DNA of 64,000 bases from Phycisphaerae bacterium (lineage in GTDB: Bacteria; Planctomycetota; Phycisphaerae; JAJVII01). Where the stretch lies: positions 27,387-91,386 of the forward strand of contig JAJVII010000039.1 in the NCBI GenBank assembly GCA_022072085.1, read 5' to 3'. Below are positions 57,401 to 64,000 of the stretch, one piece after another. The first letter of the stretch is position 1; each line of letters opens with the position of its first letter. A program made the translations under genes and the position numbers. The notes below the pieces were generated by a model, which made no database searches, was not told the origin of the DNA, and was given only the letters and a program-made list of their open reading frames with translations.

Positions 57401-60400
57401 CGGCGACAAGCTGGTCAGCGACAGCTACTACGACGCCTCCGGGCGCCTGGCCGGCAGCACCTCTCCCGGCAACGGGGGGATGGAACTGGCCTACGATGGG
57501 GCGGGGCGGCAGACCGAGAGCCGCCAGGTGGTGGCCCTCAAGGACGACAAGTACGAGGGCGGGGCCTACGCCTATCGCCTGCCGCTGCCCGGGGCCACCA
57601 GCGGCGGCAACGACGGGGTGATCCAGATCAGCCGGACCGTCTACGACAACGCCTCCAACGCGATCAAGAGCATCACGCTCCAGGTCAACCACGACGATGC
57701 CGACGGAATCGACCTGACCGCCGGCCACGAGGACTACGTCCAGAGCGCGACCTTCTCCTGGGTTGACGAGGTCTATCGGCCGATCGGCACGGCTTACTAC
57801 GGCAGCGGGGACGCGGGCAACCAGTGGAAGTACGCCCCGCTGCCGGCGCGGGCGGCGGCCCCGCCGGCGGCCAGTTCGGCCGGGGTGCTGGTCACCCGCA
57901 CGGCCTATGCCGACTCCGGGCGGGTCGACAGCACCACCGACGCCAAGGGGCACGTCAGCAAGCCGTTCTACGACGACCTGGGGCGGACGACGGCCCAGGT
58001 GAACAACTACAAGGCGGGCAGCGCCTACTGGACCAGTGAGCCGCTGTCGCCCAAGGCCCGGGACGCGGACGTGAACCAGATCGTGGCGTTCACCTACGAC
58101 GGGGCCTCCAACGTGCTGACCCAGACCGCGGTGGACCCCAACTACGATGGGAGCACGGCCGACAATCAGGTGACGACCTACACGTATGCCTTCGACTACA
58201 ACCCGTCGGCGGCGACCAAGGTGCAGTATCCCGACTCGGCCGACAGCAGCTGGGACGTGGTCTCGATGACCTATGCCCTGGACGGGCAGATCGCCACCCG
58301 CACCAGCCAGAAGGCGGTGGTGGGGGACACGGCCAACGTGGTGACGTTCAGCTACGACGACACCCTGCGCCGGCCGACCAAGCAGGCGGTGACCACGCCG
58401 GGGACCGGGGTGGACACCTCGGTGCTGGCCATCGGGACCAGCTACGACAGCCTGGGCCGGTCCGAGAAACTGACCAGCTACGACGACGCGTCGGCCGAGA
58501 CTGCTGGCCATGTGGTCAACCAGAACCAGTTCGTCTTCGACGATATGGGCATGCTGGACAAGGAATACCAGTCGCACCACGGGGCGGTGGACACGGGGAC
58601 GACGCCCTACGTGCAGTACAACCGGGACCCGGCGACGGTGGCGGGGGCATATACTAAGGGATTGCGGACCAGCAGCGTGCGTTACCCCAACGGTCGGCTG
58701 GAGCACTACGGCTACGGGGCCTCGGGGAGTCGGGACGAGATGATCTCGCGGGTGGCGACCATCAACGACGACCAGCAGGCGCTCGGCGGCGGGACGCCGG
58801 GCCTGCCGGGTCAGGCGGTGACATCCTACGCCTACAACGGCGCCGGAATGATCGTGCAGGAGAACTATCCGGTCCCGGGCGTGAAACTGGACTACGCCGG
58901 CCCGACGCCGGGGACCTACGCCGGCTTCGATCGCTTTGCGCGGGTGGTGGACCAGCGGTGGGCGCGTGTCCCCTCTCCCTCCCAGGGAGAGGGTCAGGGT
59001 GAGGGTTCTTCAGTGGACCGCTTCGCCTACGGCTACGACTACAACTCCAACCGCACCTGGCGCGCGAACAAGGTAAAGACGGCCGGCCAGGACTGGTCCT
59101 ATAGCAACGACGCCCTGGACCGGCTGGTGGACGGGGACCGCGGCACATTGCAGGCCAATCCCGACAACGGGCTGATCGTCACCAGCTACAAGCAGAACTG
59201 GGGACTGGACCAGGCGGGCAACTGGCCGACGTTCAAGTGGGACCCGACGGGCTCAGCGGGCTGGACGACCCAGAGCCGTACGCACGACAAGGCCAACGAG
59301 ATCCTGACGATCACCGGGACCGGGGCGGCCTGGCCGGACCCGGCGTATGACGCCCGGGGCAACATGACCTTCGGGCCCAAGCCGTCGGACACCAGCGTGG
59401 GAATCCACATGACCTGGGACGCCTGGAACCGGTTGGTCAAGGTGCAGGCCGACAGCGGGGGCAGTCCCGGGAGCACCATCGCCGAATACCAGTATGACGG
59501 CGCAAACCGCCGGCTGGTCAAGCTGATCCCCGACGGGGCCAACTGGGACCGGACGGACTTCTACTACAACACGAACTGGCAGATCCTCGAAGAACGCTAC
59601 GACGCGGGTCTGGCCGACAAGGTCACCGTGGCCACCACCGTGCACGTGCAGTACGTCTGGTCGCAAAGGTACATAGATGCTCCGGTCCTGCGGGACCGCG
59701 ACACGGTGGCCGGCGGGGACCTGGGCAAGGCCGCCAGCGGACTGGACGAGCGGCTCTATTACACCAACGACGCCAACATGAACGTCACCTCACTGGTGGA
59801 CGTCAACGGCGCCGTCGTCGAACGCTACGACTACACGCCCTACGGCGTGGTCACGATCTACGACGGGACCTGGACCGATATCCGCACCGCCTCCCTCTTC
59901 GACAACCAGGTCCTCTACTGCGGCTACCGCTTCGACCCGGAAACGGAACTCTATCAGGTCAGGAACCGATACTACCATGCGCCGCTGGGAAGATGGATAT
60001 CCAGAGATCCTCTTGCTCTGCTGGGACTGATCAATTCCTTGTGTTTTGGATCGGATACCCCGGCTAATACTACAGATCCTCTGGGAATGCAGGAGGCCCG
60101 AAAGCTCCCGACATATAATAATTGGGACACGCTTCCAGCAGGAGAGAGGCCGTATGATGCCCTGACGCCCTTCCTGGTTGATAGATATCTAGGGCAGCTA
60201 CGAGCGCGAGTTCAAGAGTTCACTAGATTTTGTCAGGATAAGTATGAGCCCAGTTTTGGGGCAACTGAACTAGTAATGCATGTAACAAAAGTCTCGAAGG
60301 CTGCAGTAACACAACTAAACGCCCCGCGTGGGAGCGGCGCGAGGATGGTCTATACTCTTAGGATTACCCGCAAAGTGATACGTTACAATGCGGGAAAGCC

Positions 60401-60899
60401 GGAGGAAGTCTCGTATACCTCGACGAAAACTACCCACGAGGTGCTTCCTGAAGCGATAGCTATAGAATGGGCGCATCTGCAATATGAAGTCTATTGGACC
60501 TATGTCTGTGAGTGCCCCGCCCCGAAGCCACTAGATTGGCTAAGTAACCGCCCCTCCAACGGTCGGCAGCCGGCCACAACTCAGCCCGAGCATATTCGAC
60601 ATACTGATGAGCGTTTTCCTCCTGAGAAGGGCAGAACGCTTGTGATTAATAGTACCCGTCAAGGTTACGGCCACAATCCGGCACACCAGTGGCAATACGC
60701 GCTTGCTATGTCAACGCTTAACGAGTTGGCGGAGAAGGAGGCGGAGGCGATGAAGAAGAAGGACAAGACAATTGTCGGAGTGGAGGTCGAGTCAACTGGG
60801 TACCTACATGAGGCCGGGCCAAGCGGTGTGCCCAGGGGACAATACCCAAGTGCGCCCTCGGGGTGGTATGAGAAGGTGGTCAAGGATGAGCGACGATAG
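54477..60899 (+). CDS. RHS-repeat protein with variable C-terminal tip (putative polymorphic toxin)
   Basis: 2140 residues from ATG 54477 (AAAGGA upstream). A hydrophobic export segment (VAMLVGITVLLIPSVVLWGW) precedes C-D-C-x3-C-x2-C. Many YD/RHS repeats follow (YDIYGRTATSTDPGGRTTGY; YDSLGRSEKLTSYDDAS). The core closes with YRFDPETELYQVRNRYYHAPL and GRWISRDPLALLGL, then T-D-P-L-G. The last ~270 residues are a tip of no recognised family, and its DNA is clearly less GC-rich. RHS proteins encapsulate and release toxic tips (established for other RHS systems). A lipoprotein gene overlaps its 3' end and could be immunity. Confidence 0.9.
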   Translation: MRGQVRSVVPVAMLVGITVLLIPSVVLWGWCDCQNQCVPCSLESLLSSRKNVEAALRSRPPRPAEGKLPIRCEGPQPLEYVDGGPTYSVIKLTIGTDYIQRCFDRDDGGAGTSGEYKSTCLLTAGPVNYLIGGGDSTYVWEAATGYTVHFNSSGDLTDIKGPSGESMWKDVTWTLGDLISLIQNGVLVQQEYGSGILVQTMTRDGVTVQESYWHYTYSGATLVRQRTTVVTYNSDGSKRLETTIWGFWGEGEGDKSGLLRYVVNGDGVVRYLSANPGKTGIDPTDPGAACDLDDTGAVTDAALEAYASAKYLNYDAEGRILQETNSCASCGGGGFGTTTYVYSDPDANPAYPATPTAEQLYNVWKTWIRQTDPSGRRQVQFLNAYGQVLTTVAQEMSGTTITNRWISDQILDTEGHVTEDRSPAACTVYAPTTGAGADAGWTTDPGRTSTGTVGLVTLSGYDDNDNLLWTKVRQGVTDNDAIEYYQQKLTYTSVTYDEATVWRVETSTRYPSQTTDADASDREVTTFNYTYFQDGEGADTTAVEYAETVYPVVTTDRNGSGVASRMTAHFYQDEDLQLYYNDWTRHEDGTLSYAQQNDFSQTVKTITDVDTTQTGEFTGLPAGWSHAGGLNLISTMAYDIYGRTATSTDPGGRTTGYAYTCQRLVDSPTDETTTSLVTLVTPEVDENGNFGYAPASISISDMAGHGIQSATGMPTTRTGNLYAAWDMDQTSIQSAFAGTLYTWSVSTYNDNQQLTSSDAYFLIPASGSGAEGTNYYRTSYAYNATTGWMQSTTGPTGSIGWTQFDQLGRAYASWIGTDATGATNDDPSNGGAGGNNMKRVSQSFFDEATPGSGTSGVGDGYVTSTRAYYDATDAGQYVLTIYRIDYRGRTRGIEPETAPYSVSDVDNMGRTVAAALYQANVTWATVLTDEDYAATVAGDATTGAKRGSLSMSLYDQMGRSYRSETYAVDPTTGAAGDKLVSDSYYDASGRLAGSTSPGNGGMELAYDGAGRQTESRQVVALKDDKYEGGAYAYRLPLPGATSGGNDGVIQISRTVYDNASNAIKSITLQVNHDDADGIDLTAGHEDYVQSATFSWVDEVYRPIGTAYYGSGDAGNQWKYAPLPARAAAPPAASSAGVLVTRTAYADSGRVDSTTDAKGHVSKPFYDDLGRTTAQVNNYKAGSAYWTSEPLSPKARDADVNQIVAFTYDGASNVLTQTAVDPNYDGSTADNQVTTYTYAFDYNPSAATKVQYPDSADSSWDVVSMTYALDGQIATRTSQKAVVGDTANVVTFSYDDTLRRPTKQAVTTPGTGVDTSVLAIGTSYDSLGRSEKLTSYDDASAETAGHVVNQNQFVFDDMGMLDKEYQSHHGAVDTGTTPYVQYNRDPATVAGAYTKGLRTSSVRYPNGRLEHYGYGASGSRDEMISRVATINDDQQALGGGTPGLPGQAVTSYAYNGAGMIVQENYPVPGVKLDYAGPTPGTYAGFDRFARVVDQRWARVPSPSQGEGQGEGSSVDRFAYGYDYNSNRTWRANKVKTAGQDWSYSNDALDRLVDGDRGTLQANPDNGLIVTSYKQNWGLDQAGNWPTFKWDPTGSAGWTTQSRTHDKANEILTITGTGAAWPDPAYDARGNMTFGPKPSDTSVGIHMTWDAWNRLVKVQADSGGSPGSTIAEYQYDGANRRLVKLIPDGANWDRTDFYYNTNWQILEERYDAGLADKVTVATTVHVQYVWSQRYIDAPVLRDRDTVAGGDLGKAASGLDERLYYTNDANMNVTSLVDVNGAVVERYDYTPYGVVTIYDGTWTDIRTASLFDNQVLYCGYRFDPETELYQVRNRYYHAPLGRWISRDPLALLGLINSLCFGSDTPANTTDPLGMQEARKLPTYNNWDTLPAGERPYDALTPFLVDRYLGQLRARVQEFTRFCQDKYEPSFGATELVMHVTKVSKAAVTQLNAPRGSGARMVYTLRITRKVIRYNAGKPEEVSYTSTKTTHEVLPEAIAIEWAHLQYEVYWTYVCECPAPKPLDWLSNRPSNGRQPATTQPEHIRHTDERFPPEKGRTLVINSTRQGYGHNPAHQWQYALAMSTLNELAEKEAEAMKKKDKTIVGVEVESTGYLHEAGPSGVPRGQYPSAPSGWYEKVVKDERR
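58735..59995 (+). repeat. RHS core duplicate, main copy
   Basis: This segment of the main RHS gene matches 61676-62936 at a constant offset of 2941 bases with no indels. About 58790-59059 and 59470-59590 are essentially identical between copies, while other parts have many synonymous differences. Confidence 0.92.
58971..59020. repeat. REP-like element inside RHS core (main copy)
   Basis: CCTCTCCCT and AGGGAGAGG form an inverted repeat around CCC, followed by GTCAGGGTGAGGG. In frame it encodes P-S-P-S-Q-G-E-G-Q-G-E-G-S-S within the RHS core. The antisense translation (P-L-P-G-R-E-R-G) is one I recall as a widespread spurious peptide from intergenic repeats in many proteobacterial and other genomes. 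Confidence 0.7.
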
Positions 60900-61656
60900 A
60901 GAAGGACGAAACAACATTACGGCGAGTCTCTGTGGCGTATCGCGAAGGAGTGGCATGCTTGCCCGGGTGCGTGACTGCCGTGGTGCGGGATGGCGACTTG
61001 TATTTGCCCTGCCACTCATCGTTGTGGGGCTTTCTGGATGCAGGCCATCGCCAGAGGGCCTTCCATGTACCTCGCAGGATCCCCTGGTGCTTGCAGAGAA
61101 GTTAGACCTGGCCGTGGGGGAAATGACTTGTGAAGGACTGCTGAATGAGGCGGAGAGTATAGTTGCGGTAAGGGCAAGGCTTTCGCAGAAGGAAGATGTC
61201 ATTCGATGTGAGATCGTGTATCGACTCAAAGGGGGGGTGGATGAGATACCGCCGATTACCTTGATACCTGAGGAGGGAAGTCTGCGGTACATTGGCGATT
61301 TTCGGGCCAAAGAGATTCAAGCGACGATCGAAGACCTGAAGGGCAAGGAGGCGAAGGAGTGGGCGACTTCCATTGCTAAGGGAAATGAATGTCACGCGGT
61401 CTATGTGTCGGCGATAGTCGGGATCGCGGGAATGGGTGTGCGTGGTCGATTTCTTTACATTGAACCGTATTGGTATGTGCTGGTACCTGTTGATTGCGGA
61501 CGGGAGTTGCACATTCCGTGGGGCGGCGTACTTAACGACCGATTATGGTCGGGCTCTGCAGAGGGGTTCGTCTGGCGTGTACTTGAAAGGAGGTGGGCGA
61601 TTGAGTCAAAGGAAGCGTTTGGTTCAATTCCGGACCGGAAAGAGGGACATCACTGA
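60886..61656 (+). CDS. Putative lipoprotein, candidate immunity to the RHS tip
   Basis: The start could be ATG 60886, overlapping the RHS stop by 14 bp, or ATG 60956, giving a lipoprotein signal RGAGWRLVFALPLIVVGLSGC at the right place. The body has no recognised domain (RLSQKEDVIRCEIVYRLKGG; HAVYVSAIVGIAGMGVRGR). Position directly after an RHS tip, overlapping the gene, with matching lower GC content, is that of an immunity gene in polymorphic toxin loci (general rule). A lipoprotein suggests protection in the periplasm or outer membrane. Direct evidence for function is lacking. Confidence 0.65.
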   Translation: MSDDREGRNNITASLCGVSRRSGMLARVRDCRGAGWRLVFALPLIVVGLSGCRPSPEGLPCTSQDPLVLAEKLDLAVGEMTCEGLLNEAESIVAVRARLSQKEDVIRCEIVYRLKGGVDEIPPITLIPEEGSLRYIGDFRAKEIQATIEDLKGKEAKEWATSIAKGNECHAVYVSAIVGIAGMGVRGRFLYIEPYWYVLVPVDCGRELHIPWGGVLNDRLWSGSAEGFVWRVLERRWAIESKEAFGSIPDRKEGHH

Positions 61657-61675
61657 TTCTTTGCAGAAGGCCGGG

Positions 61676-62936
61676 ACGACATGATCTCGCGCGTGGCGAC
61701 CATCAACGACGACCAGCAGGCGATCAGCGGCGGGACGCCGGGCCTGCCGGGTCAGGCGGTGACATCCTACGCCTACAACGGCGCCGGAATGATCGTGCAG
61801 GAGAACTATCCGGTCCCGGGCGTGAAACTGGACTACGCCGGCCCGACGCCGGGGACCTACGCCGGCTTCGATCGCTTTGCGCGGGTGGTGGACCAGCGGT
61901 GGGCGCGTGTCCCCTCTCCCTCCCAGGGAGAGGGTCAGGGTGAGGGTTCTTCAGTGGACCGCTTCGCCTACGGCTACGACTACAACTCCAACCGCACCTG
62001 GCGTCAGAACAAGGTGAAGACGACCGGCCTGGACTGGGCATACACCAACGACGCGTTGGACCGGCTGATCGACGGCAATCGCGGGACGCTGCAGGCCAAT
62101 CCCGACAACGGGCTGATCGCCACCAACTACAAGCAGAACTGGAACCTGGACCAGGCGGGCAACTGGCCGACCTTCAAGTGGGACCCGACGGGCAGCGCCG
62201 GCTGGACCACCCAGAGCCGCACGCACAACAAGGCCAACGAGATCCTGACGATCACGGGGACCGGGGCGGCCTGGCCGGACCCGGTCTACGACGCCCGCGG
62301 CAACATGACCTTCGGGCCCAAGCCGTCGGACACGAGCGTGGGCATGCACATGGTCTGGGACGCCTGGAACCGGCTGGTGAAGGTGCAGGCCGACAGCGGC
62401 GGGGCGCCCGGGGCCACCATCGCCGAATACCAGTATGACGGCGCAAACCGCCGGCTGGTCAAGCTGATCCCCGACGGGGCCAACTGGGACCGGACGGACT
62501 TCTACTACAACACGAACTGGCAGATCCTGGAGAAACGCTACGACGCCGCCCTGGCCGACAAGGTCACCGTGGCGACGACCGTGCACGAGCAGTACATCTG
62601 GAGCCTGCGCTACATCGACGCTCCGGTGCTGCGCGACCGCGACACGGTGGCCGGCGGGGACCTGGGCAAGGCCGCCTCGGGCCTGGACGAGCGGCTCTAC
62701 TACATCGACGACGCCAACATGAACGTCACCTCATTGGTGGACGTCAACGGCGCCGTCGTCGAACGCTACGACTACACCCCGTACGGCGTGGTGACGATCT
62801 ACGACGGAACCTGGACCGACATCCGCACGACCTCGCTCTACGACAACCAGGTCCTCTACTGCGGATACCGCTTCGACCCGGAAACGGAACTCTATCAGGT
62901 GCGCAACCGATACTACCATACCCAACTTGGGCGATG
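61676..62936 (+). repeat. RHS core duplicate, orphan copy
   Basis: Matches 58735-59995 in the main RHS gene at constant offset. The copy begins abruptly within the core and continues into a new tip at about 62940, the hallmark of an orphan tip cassette. Confidence 0.92.
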
Positions 62937-63825
62937 GGTGGCCTGGGACCCGATTGGGTCCGAAGGCGGCATGAATCTTTACCAGTATGTGGAATCATCT
63001 CCTTTCCACTTTGCGGACCCCACGGGGCTCGTTCCGAGACTTGGTGCCTTTTCGGGAATAAACGCTCCTTATAACTATGTGGAGAGATGGATCGTTGGAT
63101 TGAACGCTGGGTATCAGGTTGACCACAATCTGTCGGGCTTCAGCTACTTGTCGCAGGGACAGACAGAAATCAAGGACGCGCAAGGTAGAATAGTAAAATA
63201 TACATTCTATCCATTCCATTGGGACATCAACAGGCACCAAGGAGAATACCGCGAGATCAATCCGGGGATAGATGAACCAGGTCAGCTTGACGCGGAAGCT
63301 GAGTGGTATGCCGCAAAATTCAAACAGGGCCAGTTCTGTGACGCGAATTGCAAGAAGCAACCCGTTCGCGTAATCATGATCGCACCCAAGACCCAGACAT
63401 TGCCTCCGGATAAGAAGGACCGGCCCTGCTGTGATCCACTCGAGTTCGTCGTCTATTGGAGTCCTTGGGACGCGGTTCCGAATCAGGCAGTGTTGGCACC
63501 GAACAACTACGAGTATTGGACCAAGTGGGGTACTGTCCATGCCATACGCACCCGTTCACTCAAGAATGACATCTTCGCCCACGGGCTCTCGCAGTTCACG
63601 GCCCCCAATGCGATGGTGGTGAGGCATCATTGGTTGCGTGGATGGCAGGATAGGGGACAGGCTACCAAACTCAACGTTGCTGTTGATCAACAGCTTGCAC
63701 GATGGATGAATCCGAATAATGGCGGTTATGTCTTTGTGTGCCACAGTCAGGGCTGCAACATACTGATGCATGTCATACAGAGAGCATGCCAAGCCAGACA
63801 GTTGAATAAGGGAGGACAGCCATGA
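61681..63825 (+). CDS. Orphan RHS fragment with lipase-like tip
   Basis: 714 residues if started at ATG 61681; that Met is internal in the main RHS protein, so the N-terminal ~1420 residues are missing. Residues 1-~420 repeat the core. A GGMNLYQYVESSPFHFADPTG linker ends the core in canonical form. Residues ~450-714 are a different tip with YVFVCHSQGCNILMHV, an alpha/beta-hydrolase nucleophile elbow with Ser689 but Cys in place of the first Gly. The tip may be a lipase or esterase toxin. Without a signal or full core it is probably a silent cassette, expressed only after recombination with the main gene. Confidence 0.8.
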   Translation: MISRVATINDDQQAISGGTPGLPGQAVTSYAYNGAGMIVQENYPVPGVKLDYAGPTPGTYAGFDRFARVVDQRWARVPSPSQGEGQGEGSSVDRFAYGYDYNSNRTWRQNKVKTTGLDWAYTNDALDRLIDGNRGTLQANPDNGLIATNYKQNWNLDQAGNWPTFKWDPTGSAGWTTQSRTHNKANEILTITGTGAAWPDPVYDARGNMTFGPKPSDTSVGMHMVWDAWNRLVKVQADSGGAPGATIAEYQYDGANRRLVKLIPDGANWDRTDFYYNTNWQILEKRYDAALADKVTVATTVHEQYIWSLRYIDAPVLRDRDTVAGGDLGKAASGLDERLYYIDDANMNVTSLVDVNGAVVERYDYTPYGVVTIYDGTWTDIRTTSLYDNQVLYCGYRFDPETELYQVRNRYYHTQLGRWVAWDPIGSEGGMNLYQYVESSPFHFADPTGLVPRLGAFSGINAPYNYVERWIVGLNAGYQVDHNLSGFSYLSQGQTEIKDAQGRIVKYTFYPFHWDINRHQGEYREINPGIDEPGQLDAEAEWYAAKFKQGQFCDANCKKQPVRVIMIAPKTQTLPPDKKDRPCCDPLEFVVYWSPWDAVPNQAVLAPNNYEYWTKWGTVHAIRTRSLKNDIFAHGLSQFTAPNAMVVRHHWLRGWQDRGQATKLNVAVDQQLARWMNPNNGGYVFVCHSQGCNILMHVIQRACQARQLNKGGQP
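61912..61961. repeat. REP-like element inside RHS core (orphan copy)
   Basis: The same element as at 58971-59020 is present with identical sequence at the same relative position in the orphan core, so it was there before the duplication or was copied by gene conversion. Confidence 0.7.
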
Positions 63826-63941
63826 AGTATGTAACGCAAGTTCTGATTATTCTGGGGCTTGGGCACTTTCTGGTGTATCTGTTTAGCGGGGTAGCCGGTC
63901 CACCCCGCCAGTCCACGCATCATGTTGCCGTCGCCGCCTGA
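63822..63941 (+). CDS. 39-residue membrane peptide after the orphan tip
   Basis: ATG 63822 overlaps the orphan RHS stop (ATGA) and has GGGAGGA upstream. The peptide is MKYVTQVLIILGLGHFLVYL followed by 19 more residues; the first ~22 form a hydrophobic membrane segment. Position suggests a cognate immunity gene, possibly shortened, but 39 residues is very small for one. It may simply be an overlapping small membrane protein. Confidence 0.5.
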   Translation: MKYVTQVLIILGLGHFLVYLFSGVAGPPRQSTHHVAVAA

Positions 63942-64000
63942 TCGTTGTCAAGCGTTTTTCCTTCGGTTGCATTGGGCGGTCGGCCGATAATCTTCCTGTC

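Noticed and set aside
54555..58706. 1383-codon minus-strand open frame opposite the RHS gene
   Set aside because: Arg/Val/Gly-rich antisense of the RHS repeats; no start context or domain.

Overview
The window is high-GC (roughly two thirds G+C) bacterial DNA. Its content suggests a planctomycete-like, possibly Phycisphaerae-type, genome: many exported proteins of unknown function, exported glycoside hydrolases and polysaccharide lyases, a MauE/DUF1573-type exported protein, a type II/IV pilus-like pseudopilin cluster, RHS proteins with a Sec-type N-terminus, and degenerate 7-9 nt repeats. There is no rRNA or marker gene, so the lineage is an inference. One tRNA-Leu(CAA) is present.

Layout. 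1-3.1 kb: end of a small four-helix-type protein gene, then a MoxR-like AAA ATPase and VWA protein pair. 3.1-6.5 kb: an HMGL-type aldolase, an HNH-like zinc protein with a lysine-rich tail, an orphan nucleotidyltransferase and tRNA-Leu. 6.6-11.4 kb: a tightly packed ROK kinase, exopolyphosphatase and polyphosphate kinase operon. 11.5-22.5 kb: a carbohydrate region with a heparinase-like lyase, a DUF763 protein carrying repeat insertions, a clan GH-A hydrolase, an aldolase fused to a sialidase-like propeller, and a GH78 alpha-L-rhamnosidase. 22.9-32.7 kb: a pilus/type II secretion-like operon (STAS, GspE, GspF, PilM, PilN, PilO, then a PilP-like protein and five pseudopilin-like proteins). No secretin or prepilin peptidase is visible.

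32.7-37.1 kb is a disturbed stretch: a kelch-like exported protein, a truncated serine recombinase lying tail to tail with a zinc-ribbon protein gene, a gene-poor interval with a branched palindrome, and a PilZ/membrane gene interrupted by an in-frame TGA. 37.2-45.7 kb is a minus-strand operon: ECF sigma factor, membrane anti-sigma-like protein, an unknown exported protein, and three CsgG/FlgO-like exported proteins, the last a 1294-residue TPR/propeller protein. 46.5-54.4 kb holds an exported phosphatase, a MauE-thioredoxin-DUF1573 fusion and two adjacent exported proteins that share a new-looking repeat unit.

54.5 kb to the end is a polymorphic-toxin-like locus: a 2140-residue RHS protein, an overlapping lipoprotein gene (candidate immunity), then an orphan RHS core fragment with a different C-terminal tip. 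The tip carries a lipase-like Cys-His-Ser-Gln-Gly elbow and is followed by a tiny membrane ORF. The two RHS cores match over about 1.26 kb with no indel and alternate between identical and divergent blocks, as expected for tip exchange by recombination. The best candidates for undescribed biology are this RHS cassette, the sigma/CsgG operon, the aldolase-sialidase fusion, the repeat-protein pair and the in-frame repeat insertions.
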